Below, in pieces: positions 46,930-58,480 of a DNA stretch of 64,000 bases (the stretch's first letter is position 1; every line of letters starts with the position of its first letter). Under the pieces are notes generated by a model that saw only the letters and a list, made by a program, of their open reading frames with translations, was not told the origin of the DNA and searched no databases. The DNA comes from Nemophila menziesii (lineage: Eukaryota > Streptophyta > Magnoliopsida > Boraginales > Hydrophyllaceae): assembly GCA_029959085.1 (NCBI GenBank), contig JARWIR010000007.1, positions 41,219,137 to 41,283,136 of the forward strand, written 5' to 3'. The position numbers were made by a program, and so were the translations under genes.

Positions 46930-48040
46930 ATACCATATTATATACAATGTTACAGTTAAACTCTTTTGCGACCAACCCTCTAGCGACCGCTAGACGTGGT
47001 CGAGAAAAGAGACAACACCGACCACTCGTGGTCGCTATTTGTTTTTTTACCATAAAGAATAATTTTCTTTACTGACCACAGGAGTATATGGTATTTAGCC
47101 CACCATAAAAAAACCCAAAAACAAAAAAAAACTCTTTACCGACTGCGGGGTGGTCGTTAAAGATATGAATATATGTATATATATATTATTCGAACACTTG
47201 CGTAGTCGGTAACGAACACGCCCAATATAAGTCATTATTTTTTAACGACCACCTACAAACCCATTAGCAACCACCTAGCAGGCGCCAAAAGGAATGATTA
47301 TATAACCTATAACGAGTAATCAGAAGTCATATTACAGGTTTCCAAACACCCCACCCCTTCCCTTACTCCTATATATAGAGGCGTCAACTAATTTCTCTGC
47401 CACCTGCTGCCCACAGATTGCTCTATCACATGTTGCTTGTTGATTGCTCCACCCCTTCTACCTATTTTAATGTAATTTTTTATCACTTTTATTATATATT
47501 TATATATCTATATAGGTATATGCATGTACATAGGTATGTAAAATATGTATTATATGAATGTGAAATTTTAGATTTATAGAGATCGATTCTATAATTTAAA
47601 ATTTATGATTTTGTAATTTCGGTCCTTGATTTTTTTATGGTTAAGTTATGAAATTTTGTTTAATTTAGGAGCATTTTAATCGTTAATGTTAACAAAGGCG
47701 ACGTCGTCATTCATGTAAACTGTGACGACAATTTCTCTAGTGAATACAGTGTCATCGATGACTATTACGTAGTTGCAAAAATTTTCTATCACGAACCAAT
47801 GACGACTGCATAGTCGTCGCAAGAGATCTATTACTAGCGAAATACATTTTATTGCTAATAATAAAGAGTTCTTGGTATGACAGAAAGTCTGTCATTTGTG
47901 ATCCTCTAACGACAAAACACTGGCGGCTAAATTTTAAAGACGATATTTCGCCGCTAAAAATAAATGAAGTATTTAGTGACAACAATTTTATTCACTAGCG
48001 ACGATGAAAGTTGTCGCCAATGATAAAACACACAGTAGTG
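46930..48040. mobile_element. CACTA-type subterminal sequences (one right end at 48040)
   Basis: Bases 46965-47310 carry GCGACCNNNTAG/GGTCGCTA motifs and 47695-48030 carry GACGACTA/GTCGCCA motifs, as in CACTA subterminal regions. The right end ACACAGTAGTG (complement CACTACTGTGTG) is at 48040. Whether this is one element or two is unclear. The stretch 47320-47690 shows nothing recognisable. Confidence 0.5.
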
Positions 48041-48373
48041 CTAACCGGTCATGGCTCCTATAACGTAATTTTGCCACAACCATGTCCATATTATATATAG
48101 ATAGATATACACTTTACCTATTAATTATTTCCGTATGCACATCCATCCAAAATGGTAATTACAAGAAAGTCATAAAGTGAAACCGTGTTGAACGTATCAA
48201 AAACCCAAATAAACCCAAAAATACAGGCTGCTTCAAGAATAGGACAATTGGATCCCAACTCGTTATCCAATTAATATACTGAATATTTGCTAAAGGTGCC
48301 GGCTTTGTTTACTTTTGCTACTCCTCCAGGCATTTTAATTAGTTGTCTTTGACTTTTGCCTTTCTTGTGCATG

Positions 48374-48380
48374 TATAAAT
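48374..48380 (+). promoter_or_regulatory. TATA box of peroxidase 2
   Basis: TATAAAT in the context shared with copies 1 and 3, about 140 bp before the ATG. A W-box-like TTGAC lies at 48349-48353. Shared promoter sequence extends back to about 48200 (GGCTGCTTCAAG, ATTGGATCCCAAC). Confidence 0.7.
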
Positions 48381-48520
48381 ACCATCTCTATCTCCATGCA
48401 ATATCACAACTCACAAGCTAATAAAACCTCTCAATTCCGCACTTGCACTACTTTCGTTGCTACTTATATTTTATCGCTTTCTTTTTATTAAGTCGATTTC
48501 TTGATTAGCAATTTCAGAAA

Positions 48521-49477
48521 ATGTCCATTTTAGTGTTTCTCTTGCTTTGCATTGTTGCTACTACGGCACTAGGTCAAGGCACTCGTGTAGGATTCTATTC
48601 TCGTACATGTTCACGAGCTGAATCCATTGTCAAATCCACCGTGACTACTCACTTTCAAAAGAATCCAACAATTGCACCCGGGTTACTTAGAATGCATTTC
48701 CATGATTGCTTTGTCAATGGTTGTGATGCTTCTATCCTCGTTGATGGTGCCAACACTGAGAAAACAGCTGCACCTAATCGTTTGTTAAGAGGATATGAAG
48801 TTATTGAAGATGCTAAGCGCCAAATTGAAGCGATATGCCCTGGTGTTGTCTCTTGTGCTGACATTCTTGCTCTTGCTGCTAGAGATTCTGTCACAGTCAC
48901 TAAGGGATTGAGTTGGAGTGTGCCAACTGGACGAAGAGATGGTCGTGTTTCATTAGCTTCAGAAACTTCTAACTTGCCCGGTTTCAGAGATTCCGTTGAC
49001 GTTCAGAAGCAGAAGTTTTCCGCTAAGGGACTTAATACTCAGGACCTTGTAGCCCTAGTTGGTGGACATACTATTGGAACCTCAGCATGTCAATTCTTTA
49101 GATACAGATTGTATAACTTCACCAATGGTGGTCCTGACCCTTCTATTGCCCCGGCATTTGTCTCTCAACTTCAGGCTCTTTGTCCTGAAAATGGTGATGC
49201 TTCAAAGCGTATCGGACTTGACAACGGTAGTGAAAACACATTTGACAACTCGTTTTTCGCAAACTTGAGAAATGGAAAAGGGATTTTGGAATCAGACCAA
49301 AAATTATGGACGGATAGCTCTACAAAGACATATGTACAACGTTTCTTAGGTTTAAGAGGGCTGCTCGGGTTGAGATATAACGTGGAATTTACTCATTCCA
49401 TGGTTAAAATGAGTAATGTTGAAGTGAAGACTGGGATCAATGGTGAAATCCGCAAAATTTGCTCTGCCATTAACTAA
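48521..49477 (+). CDS. Class III secretory peroxidase, copy 2
   Basis: It is 318 residues long, intronless, with the same signal peptide cut site (after ALG), heme-site residues (Arg57, His61, His183) and eight cysteines as copy 1. It differs from copy 3 at six residues: four in the signal peptide (F6, L7, C10, I11), T43 and S167. The mature enzyme is therefore virtually the same. The substrate is unknown; extracellular phenolic oxidation is expected of the family. It lies between a CACTA end and a family M MITE that begins about 390 bp after its stop. Conserved 5' and 3' flanks (about 300-350 bp each) show DNA-level duplication. Confidence 0.95.
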   Translation: MSILVFLLLCIVATTALGQGTRVGFYSRTCSRAESIVKSTVTTHFQKNPTIAPGLLRMHFHDCFVNGCDASILVDGANTEKTAAPNRLLRGYEVIEDAKRQIEAICPGVVSCADILALAARDSVTVTKGLSWSVPTGRRDGRVSLASETSNLPGFRDSVDVQKQKFSAKGLNTQDLVALVGGHTIGTSACQFFRYRLYNFTNGGPDPSIAPAFVSQLQALCPENGDASKRIGLDNGSENTFDNSFFANLRNGKGILESDQKLWTDSSTKTYVQRFLGLRGLLGLRYNVEFTHSMVKMSNVEVKTGINGEIRKICSAIN

Positions 49478-49855
49478 TCACTGATACCGTTTCTTTAATC
49501 TCAATATGAGACATTCCATGCATTGATGATATTTCAATTAATTTGTTACATTTTCAATTCACATGTACGTAAAATATAGCTATTCATGTAATCTGTTGTT
49601 TTCAGAAGTGAATAGTGAACAGTGAATAAATCAATAAACATATCTATATTTTACATTTCTAGTTGCAATACTTCCAATCCAAGCTATATATATATACGCA
49701 TTTACTCCAAATTACAATTAACATTTATAATTCTTATTGTAATTAAATTCATGATTCTTTTGACGGATTTCACGTTCAAATCACCAAAGTGTAAAAGTCA
49801 ATAATAATTGAAGACCTTATATTTACGAATTTAATTTTCTAAGGTCTATTGCTTA
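49478..49855 (+). other. 3' flank of peroxidase 2
   Basis: It aligns with the 3' flanks of copies 1 and 3 (TTCATGTAATCTGTT, TTTCAGAAGTGAATAGTGAA), probably including the 3' UTR. Confidence 0.6.
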
Positions 49856-49862
49856 AAAAAGA

Positions 49863-50039
49863 AAGTAATGATATATATCATTCAAATTCATGCTATCTAA
49901 TATATCATTTATGATGTAGCGTGATTTAAGTAGAAGTATACCACCAGTTAATTTAGTTTCTCGATTTGATTAACGATTTATATCCACTCAAAACACGTCA
50001 CATCGTGGATGATATATCAAATGGTATATATCATTACTT
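49863..50039. mobile_element. Mutator-type MITE, family M (copy 2)
   Basis: The ends AAGTAATGATATATATC and GGTATATATCATTACTT match the element at 35291. A-rich flanks (TTAAAAAAG/TTAAAAAAA) agree at eight of nine positions. The interior is more diverged than copy 1. Confidence 0.75.
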
Positions 50040-50225
50040 TTAAAAAAATGTAAACAACATTGAAAAAATGGTACTTAATTTACTTATTACATAGTATACT
50101 TATTCCACATTAAACTATCTATAAAGTTTCTTATGAAGTCCTCTATTCGAATAAGCATTTTGTTGATATGTATTTTTATTCCAGAATTATGCATCTACTT
50201 CACCAACCAATTGTTCATCTGGATC

Positions 50226-51380
50226 CATTACAAGAAAATTATCCATAGAATAACGAAATTAATGGTCTTTCATAATAAATATCCATACTATCATAGATAT
50301 TTGTGACGTTTTGTCACCGTCATCTATGGATCTATCATTGTTTATCTATTATGACACCAAACACAATCGCCACTGTTAAATAGCTTTCTTAACGAATAAA
50401 CGATCACCATCTTATTGATTAATTAACGACTCCTCTTTTGTAGTCTCGTTATTTGCAAATGGGTAACAATGACACCCATATAGACCATCACGGTTATATC
50501 TAAACTTTTTATGACGATTTTCATGTCATCGTTAGATACGTACACAATATGTTGATGATTTACATATAACTGTCTGTTTAATAAAAGTTTCAACGACGGG
50601 TGTCACAACCGCGTTGTGTGATAATCGTCACTATTGAATACGATGTATATTGACGATGCATTTAATAAGCGTCAAGCTTCTTTGGCGGGTCACGTCGATG
50701 TAGTTATATTTGTCACTAGGGTTGTAAATGAATTAAACCGCTCGTGAACAACTCGAACGCGGCTTGGAAAAAATTTCGTTCAAACTCGTACGTTTATACA
50801 AACGAACAAGTGTGTTCGAACTCATTAAAAATGTCGAGCTCGTTCGAGCTCGTTCGTTAATTGTCTGTTTATTTTTATGATTTGTAAATTAATATTTTTG
50901 TTATCAATAAATATTATTAACCTAATATATTGACTTGAATTTTTGTATTTCTTTAGACTTTAACTTTTTTCATTAATATCACACTTCATGCTTTATACCA
51001 CACATTCTATCTAATACCAATCACTCATAAAAGTTTTGGTTCACCATTAAAATATAAATTGTACGATAAAAACTCTAGGTCGAATCGAAAAAAGCTCATT
51101 CAATGAGTTAACAAACAAACTTTAAAAAATCTAGCTCGACTCGTTAAAATTTGATTCCGACTCGACTCGCCTCGAAAATCTAAACAAATAAGCTTGCACA
51201 CTAGTACTTGACTCGACTCGGTTCGTTTACAACTTTAGTCGTCGCCAATATTTACGAGATATAAGGATAGATAATATGATAAGAGTCACCATTTGATGAA
51301 TGGGTTGATGATAATTTGTATGTAATTGTCATTGTATGTTCAATAAATTTCATGACAATATTTATTATGAGTGTCACTTT
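50226..51380 (+). mobile_element. Non-autonomous CACTA element, left end plus body
   Basis: The left end CATTACAAGAAAATTAT has one change from CACTACAAGAAAA. Tandem-like GTGACGTTTTGTCACCGTC and GACGATTTTCATGTCATCG motifs follow. It is interrupted by the hAT-like element at 50717. The right end was not found. Confidence 0.55.
50717..51237. mobile_element. hAT-like non-autonomous element
   Basis: The ends are TAGGGTTGTAAATGAA and, complemented, TAAAGTTGTAAACGAACC. The interior is rich in CGAGCTCGTTCGA-type sequence like the element at 11301. The 8-bp flanks (TTTGTCAC and GTCGTCGC) match at only five positions. Confidence 0.65.
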
Positions 51381-51416
51381 TAATGTGTTTTGTCATTATT
51401 ATAAAAAAAATTAAAT

Positions 51417-51418
<2 letters not shown>

Positions 51419-51467
<49 letters not shown>
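51419..51467. repeat. (AT)n microsatellite
   Basis: About 49 bp of alternating AT. Confidence 0.95.
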
Positions 51468-51469
<2 letters not shown>

Positions 51470-51704
51470 TCAAAATATAAGATTAAGAATGGTAACAATT
51501 TAATATATGAGTGTTTGACCTATGGAGTTTTAAAGACAAACTTTATGCGACATATGGAACATGTTGATGGATTTCTTCTTTAAAGAGGCCACAAGAAAGG
51601 TAATATACTATTATACCCTAAAAAAAAAATAATTACAATAAAATAAAAGACAAGTGACAACAATATATAAAGACAAAAAACATGTAGACCACCAAGTAAG
51701 CGAG

Positions 51705-51905
51705 TCATCTCTGGGCACCATCACCGACCACCAAGTTATCCCTGGCCACCACTCCCGGTGTCGCCACTAAGTACTCCAAAAATTTCTCTGAGTGCTCAGA
51801 AATATTCTCTGAGTACTTGAAAAATTTCTCTGAGTGCTTGGAAAAAAATTTTGAGTACTCGAAAAATTCTCCAAATATTTGAAAAATCAACGAGTACTCA
51901 GCAAA
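51705..51905 (-). repeat. 21-bp tandem array encoding E-(Y/H)-S heptads (copy C)
   Basis: The minus-strand frame 51705-51890 reads FFEYSKF, FSKHSEK, FFKYSEN and ISEHSEK in seven-residue register, with GAG-(T/C)AC-TC(A/G) cores in the codon frame used by copies A and B. More diverged TGAGTA/CTAAGTA repeats continue to about 52020. Confidence 0.75.
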
Positions 51906-52124
51906 AATCTGATTATTATTTGAAAATACTGAGTGTTATCTGTAACTATTGATTATTAACATAAAATCACTAAGTATTTACACAAAAATTGCTGAGTATC
52001 GATAAGAAATCACTAAGTAGTCTTGGGAAATTAAATTTAAACAAGTAAATAAAGACAATAAAATCATAATTATATAACAAAATTACAACAATAGAATTTT
52101 GAACAAAGAAAATAAAAAAGAAAA

Positions 52125-52294
52125 ATCTTCAATCTAATATTGGATGGACCAATATTAGGATTGTCATTTATATTATGACACATGTCTCGTGTTATTAAAT
52201 CACATAAACTAATCTATAAACATGTGTTTTGTTATTATATCCAATGGTCATGACTTATATATTGGACCATCCAATATTAGATGGAAGTCTTACC
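52125..52294. mobile_element. Small MITE nested in family H copy C
   Basis: Inverted ends share TCTAATATTGGATGG(A/T)CCAATAT. The element is about 170 bp long. A half copy of the same end (GAACTATCCAATATTAAAAGG) is at about 55905, next to an S2 SINE. Confidence 0.65.
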
Positions 52295-53265
52295 CAAATA
52301 AATATATACACAATAAAATCTTCATTTAATACTACACAGTTTCAAACAAGGAAAAAAATAATAAAAAGACTGAGTAATCACATTTTGAACCATGAAAAGG
52401 AAAAGATAAAAAACAAACTAAAGTCCTCAATACTACACATTCCGACAAGAAAAAAACATGAGTTATCACATTTTAGAAAATGGCAAATAAAATGGACTGA
52501 GTAGTAGGAGCATAGTACTCGTTCTTTTTTTCCTTTTTCATTCCGATGAAGCTACACACCAGAACAAGAAAGAGCTCCTCCAACAGATATGTAAATTATA
52601 GAGGTCCAGTTACATATTTCTTCGTTGGATCCCTATAGCCACTCAAGTCTTCGTCAGAGTAAAAAAATACTCAAGTCTTCGTTGAAGCCATATAGAATGT
52701 TGCGATTTAGCTTCGCATCGCAACCGAACAGCTCCGCCGCCGAACAATACTCAGTATACTATGTTCGTCGTTTTCTTAGCAACGATTTTCTTGTGCAGGA
52801 GCTTTTTGCGGAGAAGCAACATTTTGAGACCTATAGGTCGAGACCTTCTTATTCATCATGACAGCTCAAGAATCGACCATGGTAGATCTATGAAGACAGA
52901 CTAATGGAATTGCAAAATAGGTTTAGGTTTAGGGTCATTGAAGGAGATGAAACTTCACAATGGAGTGAGAAATTGAAGGCTTTCATGGTCATGCGTGAGG
53001 GAAGAGGGAAAGTAGAAAGAATAGAGGATAGAGGAGGGTGGAAAGAGAAAAAGGGTTTTAAGTTTAAAGAAAATAATTTCATTTGTATATATAGAAAAAA
53101 AAAGTAAAAGGGATATAATGGATATAGAAATTTTCAGAAATTTGACCTACAGTGTTAAAATTTGGTTTGCAGCCTTTATTAGTATGAAAAAAAAAATTAG
53201 GTGAAGGTGCTTGGATTTTAAGGAGGGGTCTTTAAGACCCCATGAGTAATTATTTCTTAATATAT

Positions 53266-54321
53266 CTTATATTTTATGCAAAACAAAATTTATTGATTTA
53301 ATGGGTAATTCATGTATATTAAAATATGTACATAAAAAGTAAAATAAATTAGAATGAAAGTAAATAATAAAGACTAATTTTAAGCAGATAGAAGCATCTT
53401 TTTTCTTACGGTTGACAAACTCTTCTTACCGATTGTGTTGCGCCTTCATCATTTTCAACTCATGTATATTTTTGTATAGTGCCAACTTCTCAAATAATCT
53501 AAAGACACTAATACACGCAAAATTTCAAGTTTAATTTTCTCAATATCTAGGAAATGTACCATATGGCCTGCTTAGAAAACTTGTTTTTAAGTACTTATGA
53601 GTATAATTGAGTTTAATTGTAATTATATAATATATTATGTATATCATAATTTAATTAATCATTAAAAACTAATAATTATAATGTAATATTACCAAAAAAA
53701 TAAATTCTTTTCAACACTACTACGATTAACATCGAACTATACACATATAAAGGTTTACACAATATTTAACAAAAATTATCATGACAAACAAAAAAAATGA
53801 TAAAAAATAAACTAAAAACATAACATGAACACATTGACACAAAAACAAAATAAATGTTAGTTGACCGGAAAAAAAAAAACATAAAGGGCCTGTTGTACTT
53901 AATATACATATTTTTGGATTTTTCGTATCGCGGCCTATTGTGAATGACACCACAGAAATAGATGGATTACACATGAATAACAAAAAATACACTGAAGTCT
54001 ACCAAAAAAAATTGGAATACGATCCAACTAATATAGATGATGAAAAAACATTCAGATGATACTCGGAACGAGTACGTAAATGAGGTTGATGGCCACCAAA
54101 CGATACAAATCTATAGTAATGATGAGTTTATACATGTTGAGAGGGACAAATACAACACGCATTAGTAGTATATGTCGGTAATTATTTATTTGTATAAGAT
54201 AATAACTTTTATGCGTTCAATATTCACTTTTTGTGTTTTGGGTTGATATGGTGAGATTTTATATGTTTGTATAATTTGGAATTAGTAAGTGTAATTATAA
54301 AGAATTAAAAATCAATAAATT
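53266..54321. other. AT-rich intergenic sequence
   Basis: No gene is recognised; the minus-strand frame 53726-53992 has no family features. Confidence 0.4.
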
Positions 54322-55017
54322 CACTAAAAAAAATTGAATACTTTCAGCGACGGACAAATTCGTCGCTAAAATATATAACCTACATCAACCACCATGTGGT
54401 CGCTAAAGTTTCAAGGATTTAGCGACCACTTAAAGATCACCAGAGGTTTCGCATTTTTTCCGACCACTTAGGTGGCCGGTAGTGTTAGGAAACTATACAA
54501 ACAACCGTGGTTGTTGTTAATGTGTTATCTTTGTCGTCCACCGTACTAATTCCTATATAGCTTGTCCTTCTAATAGTCATGTTGGTCGTCAATATGGACC
54601 TTTAGCGAAAATACACTAGCAACTAACAACAGTCGCTAAAAATAATTTTGATCGATAATGAACGGTGAGAAGACCTCTAGCCAGGGCTGGCCTTGACAAT
54701 TTGATAGCCCAAAGCGAAATCATAAAATGGGGCCCTCTGATAAATAAAAATATTGTTACTACTAGCATAGTTTGAACTCTTTACCTCATGAAAAAAGACA
54801 TGCAATGTTACCACCAAACTAACAATACTACTAATGAATAATTATTTAAATCGAATATATATATATATATATATATAAAATATTTAGATGATTGGGAGCC
54901 CTAAAAACGTTAAAAAACCGAGAGCCCTACGTGGCCACGTCTTTCGCTTTGATATAGGACCGACCCTGTCTCTAGCGATTACCAAGACGATCGCGAGCAG
55001 TTATTTTTATAGGAGTG
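54322..55017. mobile_element. Non-autonomous CACTA element with nested hAT MITE
   Basis: The left end CACTAAAAAAAATTG is followed by CAGCGACGGACAAATTCGTCGC. The complement of the right end reads CACTCCTATAAAAATAACTG followed by CTCGCGATCGTC. Subterminal GTGGTCGCTAAAG motifs repeat. The 3-bp flanks do not match, so the exact ends are uncertain. Confidence 0.6.
54682..54968. mobile_element. hAT MITE
   Basis: The 287-bp element begins CAGGGCTGGCCTTGAC and ends GGACCGACCCTG (complement CAGGGTCGGTCC). The 8-bp target duplication is CCTCTAGC (54674-54681) and TCTCTAGC (54969-54976). It splits a TCTAGCGA motif of the host CACTA element. Confidence 0.85.
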
Positions 55018-55788
55018 TCCAAAGACACGTTTCTGCATAATATATCATGACATTCACTTAGTATACCATTCAATAGGTTCTCAAATTCCACAGCATCCTA
55101 ATCTAACACGTGCAAGTTTACAAGTTTAGCGCATCGCTATCTGTAAACCCTGTGAATTCTGAATTCTCTATCATGAGGTAACTTGCAAATTTTTGAGAAA
55201 AATGCAAATTCTACGACACCTAAGAAAATCACATAAAAACACGCCTACTTGAAGAATTATATTACAAACAAATATGGTTTGCTACCCGCGGAGCAAATTG
55301 TATTGTTAATGAAAGTCTGGTTAACAATCTAGGCCTACATTTAATTAGTAATGAGACGCCTTTAATCTCTTGACCAACTCGTATGCAAGTGGTGTAAGTG
55401 AAGGAAGATATATGATCTTCAACTTTCTAATTTTGGAAAAGCAATGTGAACAACAAATAAGAGGAGTATCTTCAATAATCAAAGACCTGGTCTGTAAGAT
55501 AAAAGATAATTATACCTTTCGTATTTTATAATATGGGACAAATAATTTAGCATGATTTCTAAAGTTCTAAATATTAAATTCAAACTTTACTTGAAATGAT
55601 TTGTGATCAAAAGTTTAAATATTTTATTTTAGGTTGAATAATGATCATAAAAACCATAAAAGAACTATAGTTACTAATATTATTGGGATTGAGAGTGAAT
55701 TGGATTTATACTATAAAAAAAATTTAAAAATTCAATTCATCTTTAATCAAATTATGACATTTCATTAGTAGTGATATAATATTACTAG
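55018..55788. other. Intergenic sequence
   Basis: No gene or element is recognised. Confidence 0.4.
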
Positions 55789-55789
55789 A

Positions 55790-55893
55790 CTCAGAGTCAT
55801 TTTGATTCCAATGAGATTCGATCCCAGAACTTCTTGGTCTCTGCGGAGTAACCTAACCACTAGGCCAATGATCAATGATCGATCTCCATAATT
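55790..55893 (-). mobile_element. SINE, family S2 (copy 3)
   Basis: The complement reads GGCCTAGTGGTTAGGTTACT, then CAGAGACCAAGAAGTTCTGG, GATCGAATCTCATTGG and ATGACTCTGAGTC, in the order of the copy at 15863. Confidence 0.7.
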
Positions 55894-56264
55894 GTTATAT
55901 ATATATATTGAACTATCCAATATTAAAAGGAAGTTTTACCCTATTTATAATTCTTGATGAGTAAAAATATCATGTTTTTTCTAATCGTTATTTTAAAAAA
56001 AAAAAAAGTATCATAAAAACTAAACTAAAAATTCAAAGGTATCTACATTAATTAAATCAAATTGAGTCTTGGATCATAAGGAGGAAAAGATAGACTTTTT
56101 TTCTAAAAAGAAACTTTCGGTTGGGTTCAAAGTTACTCAAGTAAAGGTGAACTATTTATTTTAATTTATTATGGAGTGGACTTTAAGAGGAAACAATTTG
56201 TGATCGAAGTCTTTTAGTAATTTAAAACAGACTTTATTTAATTTTATTAAAGGGAATATTGCCA
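55894..56264. other. AT-rich intergenic sequence
   Basis: It contains a half-MITE end near 55905 (see 52125). Nothing else is recognised. Confidence 0.4.
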
Positions 56265-56350
56265 TTTTTTTTTAAATTGGAGTCACTTTAAACTCAGAGT
56301 CATTGACTCGTTTCGAACCTGCACGACTAAATTAGATGACCAAGTCCCTA
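56265..56350 (-). mobile_element. SINE, family S2 (fragment 4)
   Basis: The complement carries a box B-like GGTTCGAAACG and the family tail ATGACTCTGAGTTTAAAGTG followed by ACTCC. The head is degraded. Confidence 0.5.
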
Positions 56351-57222
56351 GCAAATAAACTAATTCTAACGGGTTAATATTGTCATTTTCTCGAGCTAAT
56401 TCTCAAAGTTTTTCATGAGTTTTAAATATCATTAATTATATCAAACATGTCTTATAAATTAAAATATAATATAATTTCTTTTATTTTTAAAATAAAAATT
56501 TATATTGAAAATATGTTTTAATCAAATAGTTATTTTTTCTTGGCTATATACAAAGCATTTTTACTAATCTTTTTACATTATATTAAAAATACTGATAATA
56601 AAAAATAATTAATTATTTTTAGAGTATTTATTTATTTATTTAAATACTCATTAAATAATTCAACATTTTCTAAATATGATTTTTTTTGTTTAGGATATTG
56701 AATTTTAAATTTTTACATTTTAATTTCTATAAGAATATCTAATAATCAAACAAGTCAAATAAATTTTAAAACTTATATTATTTAATTATGTTTAGAGAAT
56801 AATGTTCGAAAACAAATAAATAATAGGTAAAATCTTGATCTTTTGAAGGATGTGAAAACATATATTGTAGTGGTAAAAACACCCATGTAACTAGAAGTCA
56901 CAAACATGTGTCAAAGAGCAACATACTATACCAAAATATATCTAGTTAGGTCAGTAAAGCTATTACAACTGGATCTCAGAGTATTAACACATATATAGTC
57001 ATATAACTTAGGTCTAACGCATACACGAAGATTGTTGATTGATGACTTGTAGGTCATAGATACACACTTGGTTCCAGAAGGGACGCATCATGTAGCGACA
57101 CATGTTACCTATTTTATAATATTAACTTATCATCATCCTTTGTGTTGTGGATATTTTTAGAGTCACTCAGGTTCCAGAGCTCCAAATAGGGTTTCATTAG
57201 ATTATTGGAGGATAGTTAGTCG
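56351..57222. other. AT-rich intergenic sequence
   Basis: Nothing is recognised. Confidence 0.4.
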
Positions 57223-57230
57223 TCATAATA

Positions 57231-57637
57231 TATGATGTAGAACTCGGTTTCACGACCTAGACGGTCGGGGCATAGCACCTAGGCGGGAATATACGAGGCT
57301 TAGGCGGGATTAGGTGGTTTTGAATCCCACTATATAATTTTATATATTTACTACATAGTAATTATAACAATTTTTATTATTTAACTTATAATATTCATCT
57401 AACAACTCTATGGGAAATATAAAAATACTAAAATTTGAGTTATAATATTAGTTCAAAATTCTCGAGAGTATAAAAATAAAATAAAAAAGAGCCTAGGCGA
57501 TCATATTTTGTCATTATATGGCGCTTAGGCGGGTTAAGCGCCTCTTCCACGATGACTAAGACGCTAGAAAAAACGCCTAACATTTTTATTAGGCGTAGAC
57601 GACTAAAGGGAGAGTTGACGCTTAGGCGGCAATTAGT
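57231..57637 (+). mobile_element. CCTAGGCG-rich hAT-type MITE, copy 4
   Basis: It starts TATGATGTAGAACTCGG (compare CTATGTTGTAGATCTCGG). The right repeat is worn, but a perfect 8-bp duplication TCATAATA (57223-57230 and 57638-57645) fixes the ends. The interior aligns with copies 1-3. Confidence 0.85.
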
Positions 57638-57645
57638 TCATAATA

Positions 57646-58473
57646 CATATAACCCCCACATAGAGGTGGAAAAAAACTATATAACACAACAATATTTCAA
57701 CCAACTACTCCTTATTTATTCTATTCACTCTGGTTACCCTCAAACATTATCTAACACTATTTGTTGTATTCTCTATTAATATTGTTTCTATAAATTTTTT
57801 AACAAATTTGCATCCTAGGATCTCCCTTGGTCCACCTATCGCTGCGAGAACTACCTACCATACATCCTAGTACTTTGCAGATTTAGCGAGGAGATCGATG
57901 GAGATCCTCCAAACAAGTGGTGCTTTAGTTTTTTAGCGCCATTATATTGGGTGAATAACGATTTGGTAGAGGTAGGAGAAAATGATGGGTTGGTGGTGGG
58001 ATTTGGCTGAAGGTATATGGTTAGATCGTTAGTGTTCTCATCTAATGAAACAACTCCTACACAAATAGAGATGATGTAATAATATATTGTCGTTTGAAAT
58101 TTATAAAAGCATATCTAGTCACAAATACTCTCACTAAATTAGTTTTTGAGTGGTTATCCTAAGTTACGCATGATGTGAAATCATGAATAGTTGTGCACGG
58201 TAGCCTTCTTTCTCATTTCTTTTGCAAATTTAAAAATTGACTTCGAACAGATAATGAGGAATCCACCAATTAAGTGTTACATGGCGGTGAAGAAATGTAA
58301 TAAATATTAAATATACAAAAAGTATAAATATTAAAATCACCAACAGTTGAAAATATCAAACAGCTAAAACTCGAAAAAGCGTAGGCTGCTTAAAGGGGCC
58401 GACTTTGTTTACTTTTGCTACTCCTCCAGGTACTTTGATTAGTCGACTTTGACTTTTGCCTTTCTTATGCATG
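57646..58473 (+). other. Upstream region of peroxidase 3
   Basis: From about 58035 it matches, in inverse orientation, the upstream region of peroxidase 1 (up to about 35625), without the MITE found there. Bases 57646-58030 show no gene; a CCAAACAAGTGGTGC phrase near 57912 also occurs near 19050. Confidence 0.65.
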
Positions 58474-58480
58474 TATAAAT
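58474..58480 (+). promoter_or_regulatory. TATA box of peroxidase 3
   Basis: TATAAAT in the shared context, about 164 bp before the ATG; TTGAC at 58449-58453. Confidence 0.7.

Larger units (their letters stand above)
51509..53256 (-). mobile_element. Family H Mutator-like element, copy C
   Basis: A perfect 9-bp target duplication TTAATATAT lies at 51500-51508 and 53257-53265, the length expected for Mutator-type elements. The minus-strand left end reads GAAATAATTACTCATG followed by GGGTCTTAAAGACC. The other end reads GAGTGTTTGACCTATGGAG. On the minus strand: TTTTAACACTGTAGGTC block, TATA-like TCTATATATAC (about 53090), CT-rich leader, ATG at about 52990, unconserved stretch, heptad array, GGTGGCCAGGGA block. 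A small MITE is nested at about 52125. Confidence 0.88.
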
